From: Cannabis sativa
Lineage: Eukaryota; Streptophyta; Magnoliopsida; Rosales; Cannabaceae
Length of the DNA stretch: 64,000 nt
Direction of reading: 5' to 3'
Assembly: GCF_029168945.1 (NCBI RefSeq)
Contig: NC_083610.1
Coordinates: 78,483,580-78,547,579 of the forward strand
The notes under the pieces were generated by a model. It did not search any database and was not told where the DNA came from. It saw nothing but the letters and a program-made list of their open reading frames with translations. Positions 11,894-22,911 of this stretch are shown piece by piece; positions within the stretch are counted from its first letter, which is position 1, and each line of letters starts with the position of its first letter. Both the position numbers and the translations under genes were made by a program.

Positions 11894-12045
11894 TTGAAGG
11901 TAGACCTTTTCTCCCTTTGTTATGCTGGACAAAGTAAAAAAGGTCTTTTCCAATCAATTCATGATCGAATATGGAATAAGCTTTCTAATTGGAAGTCTCC
12001 CTCGTTCACGTCGAGTGGAAGGGAAGTGCTCATAAAATCTATCAT
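11894..12045 (+). pseudogene. L1 reverse transcriptase fragment (copy C)
   Basis: A short piece of L1 ORF2: 'KKGLFQSIHDRIWNKLSNWK' followed by 'LSSGREVLIKSI'-like sequence, equivalent to the RT thumb/connection segment ('F..I..R.W..L..WK...LS.AG.EVLIK'). It is only about 50 residues, and belongs to a different L1 lineage from copies A and B. It is cut at 12046 by the CACTA terminus. Confidence 0.75.
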
Positions 12046-12550
12046 CACTACAAGAAAAAAGACTTTTATTGGCAAAATTTATTAATTTAAGTGGCATAAG
12101 TTACTTTTGCTTGACAAATTAATTAATTATGCCGGTATTACTAATCCAAAATTTTGGCTACATAGTGAAGTTTTTGTCGGTGCATATATTCGCTGGTAAA
12201 GCTATCTAATGTCGGTGATGTTATCTAACTTCATCAGCAATCTGATATTTTTTGTCGGCACACTATCCAATCTCACTACCAAAAAGTTAAGTAAATGTAG
12301 AGTCGAAAGGCTCTACTTTCTCTGGTTGTTGAAGTAGTTTTGTCGGTGCACATTTGCGCCAGCAAAAGCTACGAAAAATTTGGTGGGAAATTTCTCACAT
12401 GACGAAAACGTGTGCATTAAATTAGTGGGAAAAGTTATGCTGGCGAACAAATGCACCGAAAAAACTAAAAAAGTGAAATTGAAACGTTGCCTTTAAGGGT
12501 TTTTAAATAAATTTCAGGGACGCATTTTCCTCTTTTTCCAGTGCACAACT
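12046..12550 (+). mobile_element. CACTA (En/Spm) transposon terminus and subterminal region
   Basis: The sequence CACTACAAGAAAAAAGACTT at 12046 is the terminal inverted repeat typical of plant CACTA transposons (CACTACAAGAAAA). It is followed by short subterminal repeats: GTCGGTGCATAT, GTCGGTGATG, GTCGGCACA, GTCGGTGCACATT and inverted GCCAGCAAAA forms between 12120 and 12450. It sits inside an L1 fragment. The opposite terminus (CTTGTAGTG) was not found; the element continues past the LTR insertion at 12551-15243 for an unknown distance. No transposase is visible, so this is a non-autonomous or deleted copy. Confidence 0.78.
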
Positions 12551-13836
12551 TGTTGAGAATATTTTACCAAGATCTAGATTTACTAACAAGTATGTTGAAT
12601 TAACATCCTAAATATGAATTCTCTAAAATAATGAAATAAACACATAAGGGTTTAAGAAAACCTTACATTGATTGCAGCGGAATATAATGACTCCTTCCGT
12701 TCAAGATCTCTAGCCCTTGATTCCTTTCTGTAGCAAAACATTATCAAGATCTGAACTTGGATCTCTTTCTCTCCTTCGGGTTTGGTCACCACAGTCTTAC
12801 TCACTATGATTGAGTACTTGACTTGCTATGTGTGGGCACGTTACTCATTCACTCAAGGTTTCGAATATTGAAGAACAATGAAGGAGGTGAAATCGCTAAG
12901 GAAGGAACTCTCTCATCTAGGTTGGTTGAATAGTCAAGTTTGACATTAGTTAGATGAGTGAGAGTATCATGTTCCTTTTATAGTGTTTCAACTAGGGTTT
13001 AGGGTTGAATTATATGGATTAAAAAAGAATAAAATATTGGGCAAAAAATCACCCTAGGCCGTACACTTAAAGGACCAAACTCTAGTTAGATTTTTACCAC
13101 TTTATTTCAACCACTTATTCTTCTTTTCAATAATACTATATTTTCTAATTCAATCATATAAATGCCAAAACTATTCATTTAATAATTATAATTAATTACT
13201 AAATAAAATTATCATTTATGTAATTTATTAATTAGACCATACAAAGTCTTTTAATTAATAAATTGACTCCAAAATCTCTTTTCTTCATAATTAAGCCCTT
13301 GCTTAGTGAAAATTCATAAATAAGACATAGTCTAAGTTTAGAATTATAATTGATTAATTAAAATCAATTAACTGGGTCTGCAAGTAGTATTATCTCAACT
13401 AGTGAGGAGACCATGGGCCTACATAACTGAGCTTTCAATAAGTAGATCTAGAATTCACCAAGTAAATTATCAAGTTATAATTCCGCCTTGCGCCACTATA
13501 GATTTGGAATTGAATAGCACTCTCAGTTATATAGAACGCTCTGTATGTACCACGATATAGATACGTTATGATTATCCATTGTTACAATCCTAATAGTCAA
13601 GGATCCTCTATAGATGATCTACACTGAATAGGGAAAAATTTACCGTTCTATCCTTCAATGTATTTTATCCTTAAAACACTTAGCAACCTATAAATGATAT
13701 TTTAATAAACTAATATAATTACTGAAATGAGATCTCAATCATTTATCTCTATTCAGCCAAGCTTGAAGGAAATCATCGTTTCACTTCTAAATACTTATAG
13801 AAGCTATAGATTTCATATCTATGATTAGTACTCCTA

Positions 13837-15025
13837 CTCAATTGAACTACCATGTTCCCAAGATGTAAGTATCCGCCAGAACCAAAAGTTAGCTTCCACG
13901 AACAACTCTAAGAACATAAATAATACAACTAAGTTGAACCTAATCATATCAGGATTAAGATCCATAGACCTAAGATCAACCATTGATATTGACTTAGAAA
14001 GATATAACAATAAGTTTATGATGTCTTATCCAAGATCAATATCGGTCCCTTCCAATGTATACTTCATACATCCAATACTGGTAAACTTTACCAATACCCT
14101 GGAAATGATATACAGTAGAACCTCTTTTCAAGAATACTCTATTCAAGAATAACCTCTAATTTGTTATAAAAAAATGAAGTCCCAATTTGGGCCAGTTATA
14201 AATAAGAATAACCTCTATATTGTAATTAGTTATACATTTTTTAAGTCCTGTATTAATAAAATATACCTCTATATAAGAATAATTACATCTTAAAAAAATA
14301 TATACATATATTTTATAAATTTACTTATGTAGAATTAATAATTTTATTTCAAATTATAGTACATGTATAAATATTATATGTACTCCAAAATAACTTTAAT
14401 ATAATATAGTATTAAGAATTGTTTATTGGTATTTTTGTTACATTGATATTTTTTGATATTTTAATTTTTTTTTCAAGTGTAACTCTATTTAGTTATAACC
14501 TCTCAATTAGAATATTATTTTCTTGGTCCCAAGTGTATTCTTGGATAGAGGTTCTACTGTAACACTTATCCAAGGTGTAAGTATACCTTATCGCTGATTA
14601 TCATGCCAATCTAAATCCAGCGAACTGACAAATCATGGAAATTAAATTTTTGAACACTCAATTGAACAACCATGTTCCCAAGATGTAAGTATCCGCCAGA
14701 ACCAAAAGTTAGCTTCCACGAACAACTTTAAGAACATAAATAATACAACTAAGTTGAACCTAATCATATCAGGATTAAGATGCATAGACCTAAGATCAAC
14801 CATTAATATTGACTTAGAAAGATATAACGGTAAGTTTATGATGTCTTATCCAAGATCAATATCGGTCCATTCCAATGTATACTTCATACATCCGATACTG
14901 GTAAACTTTACCAATACCCTGAAAAGGATATAACTTATCCAAGGTGTAAGTATACCTTATCGCTGATTATCATGCCAGTCTAAATCCAGCGAACTGACAA
15001 ATCATGGAAATTAAATTTTTGAACA
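13837..15025. repeat. 369-bp tandem duplication inside LTR A
   Basis: Unit 1 is 13837-14656 and unit 2 is 14657-15025. Both run from CTCAATTGAAC to AAATTTTTGAACA and are nearly identical except that unit 1 contains the MITE at 14113-14559. The other LTR copies in the window have the unit only once, so the duplication is private to LTR A. Confidence 0.9.
14113..14559. mobile_element. Emigrant/pogo-like MITE in LTR A
   Basis: 447 bp with terminal inverted repeats CAGTAGAACCTCTTTTCAAG and CAGTAGAACCTCTATCCAAG (the latter read on the minus strand), flanked by TA at 14111-14112 and 14560-14561. The termini closely resemble Arabidopsis Emigrant (CAGTAAAACCTCTA), a pogo/Tc1-mariner-type MITE with TA target duplication. 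Three empty sites are visible in the window at the equivalent LTR position (near 14937, 18428 and 24471), confirming the borders. It has no coding capacity. Confidence 0.93.
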
Positions 15026-15248
15026 TATAATCATGATTATATTCCACTGTACTGACGACACTATAATCATGAATAAATATATACATATTTATATATGTTC
15101 TGGACTTAATAGAATTTATACATTAAACATAATCATGAAATAAATCATGTGAACCATGCAACGTAAAAGTGATTTATGATCTTTATTAATTAGTAAATCT
15201 AATTATATTGGAATGGGTTTTATTTAAGGCACGAAACCCAACACAACT

Positions 15249-15303
15249 TCACCGATAAAAGAGTCAATATTTACGAATGTCGAGCCCCTTTCTTTCTTCT
15301 TCT

Positions 15304-15368
<65 letters not shown>

Positions 15369-15639
15369 TTTCTCTCTCTGCGCCACCACCACCACCCACC
15401 AAAACCAGGCAGACCACCACCCACCACGTCCTCAGTCGGGCCTTAACCACGTCGGACCAAAACCACACTCAGCCGGACCTCCAAAAGCTTTATTTTCCTC
15501 CCAAAAACATTTATTTTTCTCACCCCAAAAGTAATAGGTAAGTGTTTTTATATAAAATATTATTGGTTTTTATTGTATTGCATGGATCTACACATTATTC
15601 GTTGTATTATGTCATTTTTGTGATTTTAAATGAAAGTAG
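15249..15639. other. CT microsatellite and GC-richer leader-like stretch
   Basis: A (CT)n tract of about 48 bp spans 15308-15355. It is followed by CCACCACC-rich sequence (15383-15430). The 85-codon plus-strand frame at 15277-15534 is mainly the translation of the CT tract and is not accepted as a gene. The first bases (TCACCGATAAAAG) may still belong to the CACTA element into which LTR A inserted. Confidence 0.5.
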
Positions 15640-16090
15640 AGTTCGTACCCGAATGCTGGTTTTTTCTGGGTTTTTCGAATTTTTCGATTTTGTACACCAT
15701 TGTGCGATTTTTTGTGCAATGCCAATAGAAATCAGAGGTTAGGGATGACTTTCATTCTTTTTGGCGATATTAAACAATGTCATTGCGATTTTGTGCGATT
15801 TTAATGGTTTTACAATTTATGTGAGATATCTTTACATCATTATGCGATATGATTTTTATTTTTTTTAATTGCTTCGTTATTGTGTTTTTTGTGCGACATT
15901 GTGCGATATTATTTTATGCTTGTGCGATATTGTTGTTTTTGTGCGATATTATGCGATGTTGTTTCTTTCTTGTGTGGTTATTGTGCAACATTGTTTCATT
16001 TTTTATTATTTTCTTGTTGCCTTTTGTGTGCAACATTATGTGATATGTTTTTTCTTGTGCGATAATTGTGCAATATGTTATGCTGATTTT
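15640..16090. repeat. TGCGATATT-rich cluster
   Basis: TGTGCGATATT, TGCGATGTT, TGTGCGACATT and TGTGCAACATT variants recur about every 12-30 bases over 450 bp. Overlapping open frames here (15849-16216) are Cys/Phe-rich translations of the repeat and are rejected as genes. The word is the reverse complement of the ATCGC words at 6140-6430. Confidence 0.7.
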
Positions 16091-16533
16091 TTTTGTTTAT
16101 TTTCGTATTTGTTTGTGGTTTTTCTTGGACAGATTAAACAGTATTTGTTCATGTACTATATGATGGTGTTTGGACTATGGAGGGTTTCAACTGAGTATTC
16201 ATTTCCTAATAAGTAAGACAATTGCTTTAATTTACTTGATATATGTTGGAATTATTTTACCAGGATCTAGATTTACTACCATGTATGTTGTTTAACATCC
16301 TAATATGAATTTCTAAAACAATGAAATAAACACATATAAAGTTTGAGAAACCTTACAGTGGGTGCAGCGGAATTAAATGACTCATTCCGCTCAGATCTCT
16401 AACCCTTGTATCCTTTCTGTAGTAGAGTATCACCAAGATCTGAGCCCGGCTCTCCTTCTTGTTGATTGGATTCTTCACAGTCTTACATACTATGATTGAT
16501 GGCCAACTTGATGTGTGTGGGCACTCACTCTAT

Positions 16534-18345
16534 TGTTGGGTTTTATGCCCTAAATAAAACTCAAATTCAATGTAATCCGTATTATTCAATATCAATAAAG
16601 AAACAGAAGTAGTTTTCATTCATTTGTGTATGTTTTGGTTCACATTATCAATTATTTGTCTATTTGATTTATAAATTCATCCAAACCATTTTCACATACT
16701 TGTTATTGTTTATTGTGCCGTCAGCACAGTGGAAAGTAAACATGACTATGTGATTAAAGATTCCTAGATTTATCAGAACACTGGGGTTTTACTGATATGA
16801 CAATCTACAACAGAGTTTACTTGCATTTGGAGAAATGCTATGTTCTTTCCAGAGCATTGGTTAAAGTAAAGCTTGGGTTGGATGCATGGAGTATGCATCG
16901 GAAGGGACCGATATTGAACTTTGACATAGATTTATTAAACTTACCGTAATATCTATTCAATTCAATATCACCTAGTTGATCCTAGATCAAATGATCTTAA
17001 TCCTGATATGATTAGGTTCAATCTCAAGAGTGTTATTCGTGTTCTTTGATTTGTTAGTTAAGCCTACTTTTGGGTCAGGGTGATACGTACATTTTGGGAA
17101 CACGATAGTGCAATTGACTGGGAGCGCTAACATAAATAAGGAATCTATAGCTTCTATCTGGCGAATAGAAAGTAAAAGATGATTTCCTTTAAGCCTGACC
17201 AAACGAAAATAAATGGTGGAGCACTCATTTCACTTAGCTGAAATATCATTTATACGGGGTAAAGTGGTTTAAGGATAAAATACATTGTAGGGTGTTACGG
17301 TAATTTAATCCCTTTACAGTGTAGATCATCTATATAGAGGATCATTGATCAAATTAGGATTATAACAATGGATAATTAATAGCGTGTCTATATGGTGGAA
17401 CATATAGAGCGTTCTATATAGCTGAGAGTGCAATTCTAAGTTCTATGCGTGGATTCAACGAAGAATTAATAAGTCAGTGAATTTAGTAGGTAAATTTTTG
17501 ATCTGCTTATTGGAAGCTCGGATATATAGGCCCATGGTCCCCACACTAGTTGAGACAATACTACTTGTAAGACTCATTTAATTGGTTTTGATTAATCTAT
17601 TATAATTCTCAAATTAGACTATGTCTATTTGTGAATTTATCACTAAGCAAGGGCGAAACTGTAAAGAAAGAGTTTCTAGGGTATATTTGTTAATTAAGAG
17701 ACTTTGGTGAGTCTAATTAATAAATGTAATAAATGACAATATTATTTAATGATTAATTATAGTTATTAAATAATTGAAATTGGCATTTAAATGATTGAAT
17801 TTGAAAATTGGCATTTTTGAGAAAATAGGATGCAGAAATGATAAAACAGCAAAATTGCAAAAGTGAGGCACATATCCACAAGCCATGGCCGGCCACTTAT
17901 ATAGGATTTATCATTTAATATTTTCATTATTTTAATGCCAAATAATTCAAATCTAACCCTATGTGGCATACTATAAATATATAGTGATGGCTTCAGGAAA
18001 TAGTAACATGCATCTTATTCCTTTCAGAGAAAAACTTGAGCCATCTTTCTAAACCTAGTCGCCACCTCTCTTTCCTTCTTCTTCTTTGTTTGTTTCGAAC
18101 CCCTTAGTGATAGAGTAGTGCCCACACACAGCAAGTGGTACCTCAATCATAGTGTGGAAGATCGTGAAGAATCCAGATTCAACAAGAAGGACATTCGGGC
18201 TCAGATCTTGATAATACTCTGCGACCGAAAGGATACAAGGATTAGAGATCTGAGTGGAAGGAGACATATTATTCCGCTGCACCCAATGTAAGGTTTCTCA
18301 TACTTTATATTTGTTTACTTATAATCGTTTTAGAAGTTCATATCT
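16534..18345 (+). mobile_element. Inverted, nearly complete LTR copy within LTR B
   Basis: Begins TGTTGGGTTTTATGCCCTAA, the reverse complement of the LTR A end, and runs about 1812 bp to near 18345, lacking only the final 60 bp or so of the LTR. A TATA-like CTATAAATATATAG at 17971-17984 followed by a leader-like region supports plus sense. Its segment 18060-18340 is inversely repeated with 16290-16533, giving arms of roughly 245 bp around a 1.5-kb loop. No coding sequence is present; the 60-76-codon minus-strand frames inside are chance. Confidence 0.85.
17972..17979 (+). promoter_or_regulatory. Candidate LTR TATA box
   Basis: TATAAATA in the inverted LTR copy, with no competing TATA nearby in the same sense. 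LTR A and LTR C have a matching TATAAAAGG on their minus strands. This is the main evidence for which strand of the LTR family is transcribed. Confidence 0.5.
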
Positions 18346-18733
18346 AATAAAATTTCAATATCGGTCCCTTCCGATGTATACTCCATACATCCGATACTGG
18401 TAAACTTTGCCAATGCCCTGGAAAGGACATAACACTTATCCAAGGTGTAAGAATACCTATCGCTGATTATCATGCCAGTCTAAATCCAGTGAACTGACAA
18501 ATCAGGGAATAAACTTTCGAACATATAATCAAGATTATATTCCACTGTGCTGATAACACTATAATCATTAACAAATTCATATGTTCTGGACTTAAATAGA
18601 ATTCATACATTATATATATAATCATGAAATAAATCATGTGAACCATGCAACATAAAATGTTATTTTTGATCTTTATTAGTAAGTAAATCTGATTATATTG
18701 AAATGGGTTTTATTTAGGGCACAAAACGTAACA

Positions 18734-19088
18734 CTATGACCTACATAGAGTCATATTGTCCCGTAGTCCTAGGTAATCCAACCACGAATTCCATGGCGAT
18801 GTCTTCCCATTTCCATTCTGTAAGGTTCAGTGGCTGTAGCAACCCTGCAGGCCTTTGGTGTTTAGCTTTCACCTGTTGACAAGTTAAACACTTGGCAACA
18901 TACTCCGCGATATCATTCTTCATTCCAGGCCACCAGAACATGACCTTAAGATCTTGATACATCTTTGTTGTCCTCGGATTAACAGAATAATGAGTCCTGT
19001 GAGACTCATTCAAAATTTCCCTCTTAATATCATCATCCATAGGAACACAGACACGGTTCATAAACCGTAACATTCCAATACTATCCAC
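18734..19088 (-). pseudogene. Gypsy integrase N-terminal fragment
   Basis: Contains the zf-H2C2 integrase domain: 'ILNESHRTHYSV', then 'MYQDLKVMFWWPGM' and CLTCQQVKAKHQ, followed by the start of the catalytic core ('WEDIAMEFVVGLP'). The expected His after 'THYSV' is Asn, so the HHCC zinc site is damaged. The frame stops at 18741-18743 and the element is cut at 18734, so the core acidic triad is almost entirely absent. Confidence 0.88.
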
Positions 19089-19103
19089 TGTAAAATCACT
19101 AGT

Positions 19104-20831
19104 CTACCCAGCTAAAATCCTATCTCGGGATTTCACTAAGTCCAGATCTTGCAATTGTGCTTCTTTAATCTGTTCTAGAAGAGTAGATTGCATGGTAATG
19201 TTAGCTAACTGCCCCACAAAAAACTCAATAGCTCGGGTCATTTCCTCTGCCAGTTGCTTGGAGATCTGTTTCATTATATTCATCTGGTTCTTACCTTTCC
19301 TACTCAGGGCAACAGCTACAACACTGGCCTTCTCAAGGTGATAAAGAATTTCACAGTCATAATCCTTTACCAACTCAATCCAACACCTTTATCTCATGTT
19401 CAGGTTTTTCTGGGTAGAGAAGTATTTTAGACTTTTATGATCGGTGTATATCTCACATTTCTCGCCATATAAGTAATTTTTCCAAATCTTTAGTGCAAAT
19501 ACTACTGCTACGAGTTCTAGATCATGAGTAAGGTACCTTTGCTCGTACTCTTTTAACTACCGAGCAGCATAAGCTATTACCTTTCCAGTTTGCATCAAAA
19601 CACAGCCTAGACCTTGTTTCGAGGCATCACAATAAACAAAAAACTTTTCCTTATCAGAAGGAAGAGTTAGCACTGGAGCGGTAATAAAGCGCTGCTTTAA
19701 CTCCTGAAAACTTTTCTCAGACCGATCAGTCCAAACAAACTCCAGATTCTTCCGAGTCAGGTCCGTTTGAGGTGTTGTTATTTTCGAGAAACCCTCAACG
19801 AACCGATGATAGTAACCAGCTAAACCCAAAAAGCTTCTAACCTCAGTAGCCAATTTCAGAGTTGGCCAATCCCGAACAAATTTGATTTTGGTCGGATCAA
19901 CAATGATCCCATCTTTATCCACTATGTGCCCTAAGAAATAAATACGTGACAACCAGAACTCACACTTCTTGAATTTAGCATAAAGCTTGTGATCACGTAA
20001 TTGTTGAAGCACTGATTTGAGATGTAACTCATGTTCCTCTTCTGATTCAGAATAAATCAAAATATCATCAATAAACACTATCACAAACTTGTCTAGGTGA
20101 TCCTTAAATACCCAGTTCATAAGATCTATAAATGCAGCTGGGGCATTGATGAATCCAAAAGACATCACTAGAAACTCATAATGTTCATACCGAGTATGAA
20201 ACACAATCTTCGGGATATCCTCTTCACGAATTCTCAGTTGATGGTAACCTAAGCAAAGATCGATCTTTGAAAAGACTGTCTTACCCTTCAATTGATCAAA
20301 CAGATTATCAATTCGGGGTAAATGATATTTATTCTTGATAGTAAGCTTATTCAGTTCTCGATAGTCGATACACATTCGAAGTGACCTGTCTTTCTTTTTC
20401 ATGAACAACAGTAGAGCACCCCAGGGAGAATAGCTCGGTCTTATAAATCCCAAGTTATGTAACTCCTAGAGTTGGATGTTTAACTCTTTCAATTTTGCTG
20501 GAGGCATTCAATATGGTGCCTTTGATACTGGTTCTGCTCCTGAAACTAACTATATCATAAACTCAATCTCTTGGGAAGGTGGTAATCCAGTTAAGTCCTC
20601 TAGAAATACATCTAGAAATTCGCACACCAGTCTTATATTTTCAGGTCCAAATGACACAGGTTGGCTAGTATCCACTGTAGTTACTAAGAATCCCAGACAA
20701 CCTTTATGCATTAGATCTTTAGCTTTTAAGAGTGTTATTCTAGGTATGTGCGATCCTTGTACTTTACCCACGAACACCGCTGGGTTGGTACTGTCGGGTT
20801 CAAACACCAACATTTTTTGTTTTACAGTCAA
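19104..20831 (-). pseudogene. Gypsy reverse transcriptase and RNase H
   Basis: A single phase carries the pol region. It runs from the linker ('EFLDVFLEDLTGLPPS') through the RT: '[20 protein letters not shown]', '[14 protein letters not shown]', and the catalytic FIDDILIYS at about residue 127 of the 298-residue open part, with both Asp present. Then comes the RNase H start ('[13 protein letters not shown]', catalytic Asp seen). Nonsense codons lie at about 20549, 20466, 19556, 19389 and 19374, mostly where Gln or Trp is expected. Family length and order fit plant chromovirus-like gypsy pol; lineage not assigned. Confidence 0.92.
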
Positions 20832-20931
20832 TCGTTGCCTCGTATTTAGACAAGAAGTCCATTCCTAGGATTATATCAAAATCAGACAATTGTAGCTCAA
20901 TTAGGTTAGCGGTTAACTCACAATTGTCAAT

Positions 20932-21120
20932 CTAAAAAGACAAAGACCTAATCCACCGAGTAGATACGATTAGGTCTCCCGAGGGTAACAGGGTTCCAAA
21001 CCCTGAAGCATACACATCACACGGTTTATGAAAACTTTCTATTACTCTACTCAATACATAAGAGTGAGTAGCTCTTGAATTAAATAGACAACTGACCTGC
21101 CACCACTGACGAACTAGCAT
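20932..21120 (-). pseudogene. Gypsy aspartic protease remnant
   Basis: The translation 'CLFNSRATHSYVLSRV' aligns with the retropepsin-like motif 'D-S-G-A-T-H-S-F-V' of plant gypsy elements. Asp is replaced by Asn and Gly by Arg, so the active site is destroyed. It is in a different phase from the RT frame, with the intervening stretch 20832-20931 also protease-derived. Confidence 0.75.
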
Positions 21121-21189
21121 CTGCGTTAGCCTGAGTCATAGTGAACAGATGCCCCGGGTTTTGGTTATTTTTCTTCTTTGGTTCGTCCT

Positions 21190-21968
21190 TCTTAGCCTGT
21201 GGATAGTCTCTGATAAAGTGGCCCACCATACCACACTGGAAACAGTCTCAACCCGACACTCACCCTGATGGTGCTTCTTGCATTTGGGACACTCTTGGTA
21301 AGATCTGAATGTAGACCCGCGACCTTGATGGTCGCCTCTGTTTCCCTAAAACTTTCTACTACCTCTCGGTGTTCCAGAAGCTTCAACCTTCCGTTTGTGA
21401 TCCGGGTTACCACTATCGCTCCCCTTATTGACACTACCACCCACACTAGGGTTTGATGCCGTGATGGCATCCTTAGCAGCTTGCTCTTTAATGACATGTT
21501 GCTCTGCCTCTTCAGCAATCAAGGCTAACTCAACCACTTTCTTGTATAATGTGTCATGACCAATGGTAATTTTCAAGTCCCGATTGATAGTAGCATTCAG
21601 TCCTTTTACATACTTTTGTTTCTAGGTGAAGTCCGTTGGTACCAGGTCACTAGCGAACTTAGACAAAGGATCAAACTCCAGGGTATACTCGACCACTGTC
21701 TTCTTCCCTTGAGTCAACTTCACAAAGTCTTCCATATGAGAAGTTTTGATGGCGATGTTATAAAATTTTTCTTCAAACAGGGTCTTAAACTCTTCCCAAG
21801 ACATGGTACTAACATCTCGGGTCTAACCCACAATATCCCACCAGACGCGGGCGTGATCTTGTAACATGAATGCATCACAATTAACTTGTTCTGTCCCCGT
21901 CACCCCCATGTTATCTAGGATGCGGGTAATAGTGCTCATCCACTGTTCAACCTTGATAATACCAGTAC
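21190..21968 (-). pseudogene. Gypsy gag remnant
   Basis: The retrotransposon-gag domain is recognisable in 'MSWEEFKTLFEEKFYN' and 'FVKLTQGKKTVVEYTLEFDPLSKFA' (21622-21804), followed in other phases by a basic linker and a CCHC knuckle near 21190-21245 (CFQCGMVGHFIRDY) whose last Cys is Tyr. At least two phase changes occur. The N-terminal part of gag is missing; the element ends at 21968 where copia sequence begins on the other strand. Confidence 0.82.
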
Positions 21969-22911
21969 CTTATCAAGACAACCTACAACACTTATAATAA
22001 AAATTGATTGTCAGCGACCCAATTTCTTAGTGTGTAGCTGAGAAAGCAAGTTGAAAAAGAAGAAGAATGAATCTTCTCGTTATGTTTATCAACTCAAGCC
22101 CAACAAAAGATAGAGAAAATATGAAAAGAAGCAAGCACAACCAGGCGCTAAAGAATTTCAGGAAGTCCAGTGAGAGGGAGTCAAAGCTTAAAGTGGGCAA
22201 TGATGTTGGATTTGATGTTATTTAAGTTGGCACATTTTTGGTTGAATTACAATTTAGAGTTAAGATTGTCTTGAGAAATATGTTTTATGTTCCTACCTTT
22301 TAAGAGGAATTTAGTTTTGCTTTCGCATTTAGTTAAACATTGACTTTATTTTCATTTTGCCAATCATGATGTTGACATTATGTTTGACTCTAAATAATTG
22401 GAAACTATTTTTTTTTATTCTGCTGGTCTTTACAAATTGTCATTAACTTCCTTAGCTTTCTTTTTAATGTTATGAATAATATGGGTAAGAGATCTTGTAT
22501 TAAGGTAACATCCTTATTATTATGGCATAAAAGATTAGGTCAAATTTTTGAAGCAAGGTTTGATCGATTAATTAGAGCTGAAATTCTTTCTCCTCTTGAT
22601 GTTTCGGGTTGCAATACTTGTGCTAATTGCACTTGTGGAAAATTGACTCAAATAAGAAAGAAGACTCCTAATTGTAGTCAATCTTTATCAGAAATTATCC
22701 ACACTGACATCAATGGACCTTATACCACTATGTTATGCAGAAATAAGTATTTTATAACATTCATAGATGATTTTTCTAGCTTCACCTACTTGATCAAAGA
22801 AAAGTCTGATGCTCTTGATATACTCAAAATCTTTTAAAATGAGGTTGAGAAACAATTAGGAAGAGTCATTCAGATTGTGGAGAAGAATATTATGGCCGTT
22901 ATACAGAATCT
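21969..22911 (+). pseudogene. Ty1/copia gag-integrase fragment
   Basis: Plus-strand copia sequence closely related to the complete element at 43767-51113. It starts in the late gag region (the 'SQCVAEESKLKREKNES' equivalent), skips most of the gag tail and protease, and continues with the GAG-pre-integrase segment 'LLWHKRLG', the zinc site 'CNTCANCTCGKLT' and the integrase core start 'IIHTDINGPY'. The frame 22472-22837 (121 codons) is its longest open part. It ends abruptly in the second catalytic block ('EEYYG'-like), where LTR C begins at 22912. Confidence 0.9.

Larger units (their letters stand above)
12551..15243 (-). mobile_element. Solo LTR A, enlarged by a duplication and a MITE
   Basis: Begins TGTTGAGAATATTTTACC, ends ACGAAACCCAACA, and is flanked by the 5-bp duplication CAACT (12546-12550, 15244-15248), so both borders are firm. 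The 2693-bp length is explained by a basic LTR of about 1875 bp plus a 369-bp tandem duplication and a 449-bp MITE insertion with its TA. The same LTR recurs at 16244-18733 and 22912-24500. A TATA-like CTATAAAAGG on the minus strand (about 12977-12986) suggests that sense is minus. No coding sequence of its own is attached, so the superfamily is not proved; copia is likely but gypsy is not excluded. Confidence 0.9.
16244..18733 (-). mobile_element. Rearranged LTR B containing an inverted LTR copy
   Basis: Starts TGTTGGAATTATTTTACC like LTR A and ends TTTTATTTAGGGCACAAAACGTAACA, also as in LTR A, but the middle is replaced. Positions 16244-16533 match the first 290 bp of the LTR and about 18350-18733 match its last 385 bp in the same orientation. 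Between them lies an almost full-length copy of the same LTR in opposite orientation. The flanking pentamers (ATATA and CTATG) do not match, so it is not a clean solo LTR. Its right edge abuts a broken gypsy integrase. Confidence 0.82.
18734..21968 (-). mobile_element. Internal fragment of a Ty3/gypsy retrotransposon
   Basis: On the minus strand the order is gag, protease, reverse transcriptase, RNase H, then the N-terminal part of integrase. The gag start, integrase core and both own LTRs are missing. It is cut on the left by LTR B and on the right by a copia fragment. The pol part stays in one phase with several nonsense codons, so it has decayed by substitutions more than by frameshifts. 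Confidence 0.9.

Noticed and set aside
15277..16216. Overlapping plus-strand ORFs of 61-115 codons
   Set aside because: They translate the (CT)n tract and the TGCGATATT repeat; amino-acid content (Ser-Leu runs, Cys/Phe-rich) reflects the repeats and no domain is present.
16244..18733. Simple inversion inside one LTR
   Set aside because: The head segment is present twice in opposite orientations and the inverted copy is nearly full length, so two LTR copies are needed.
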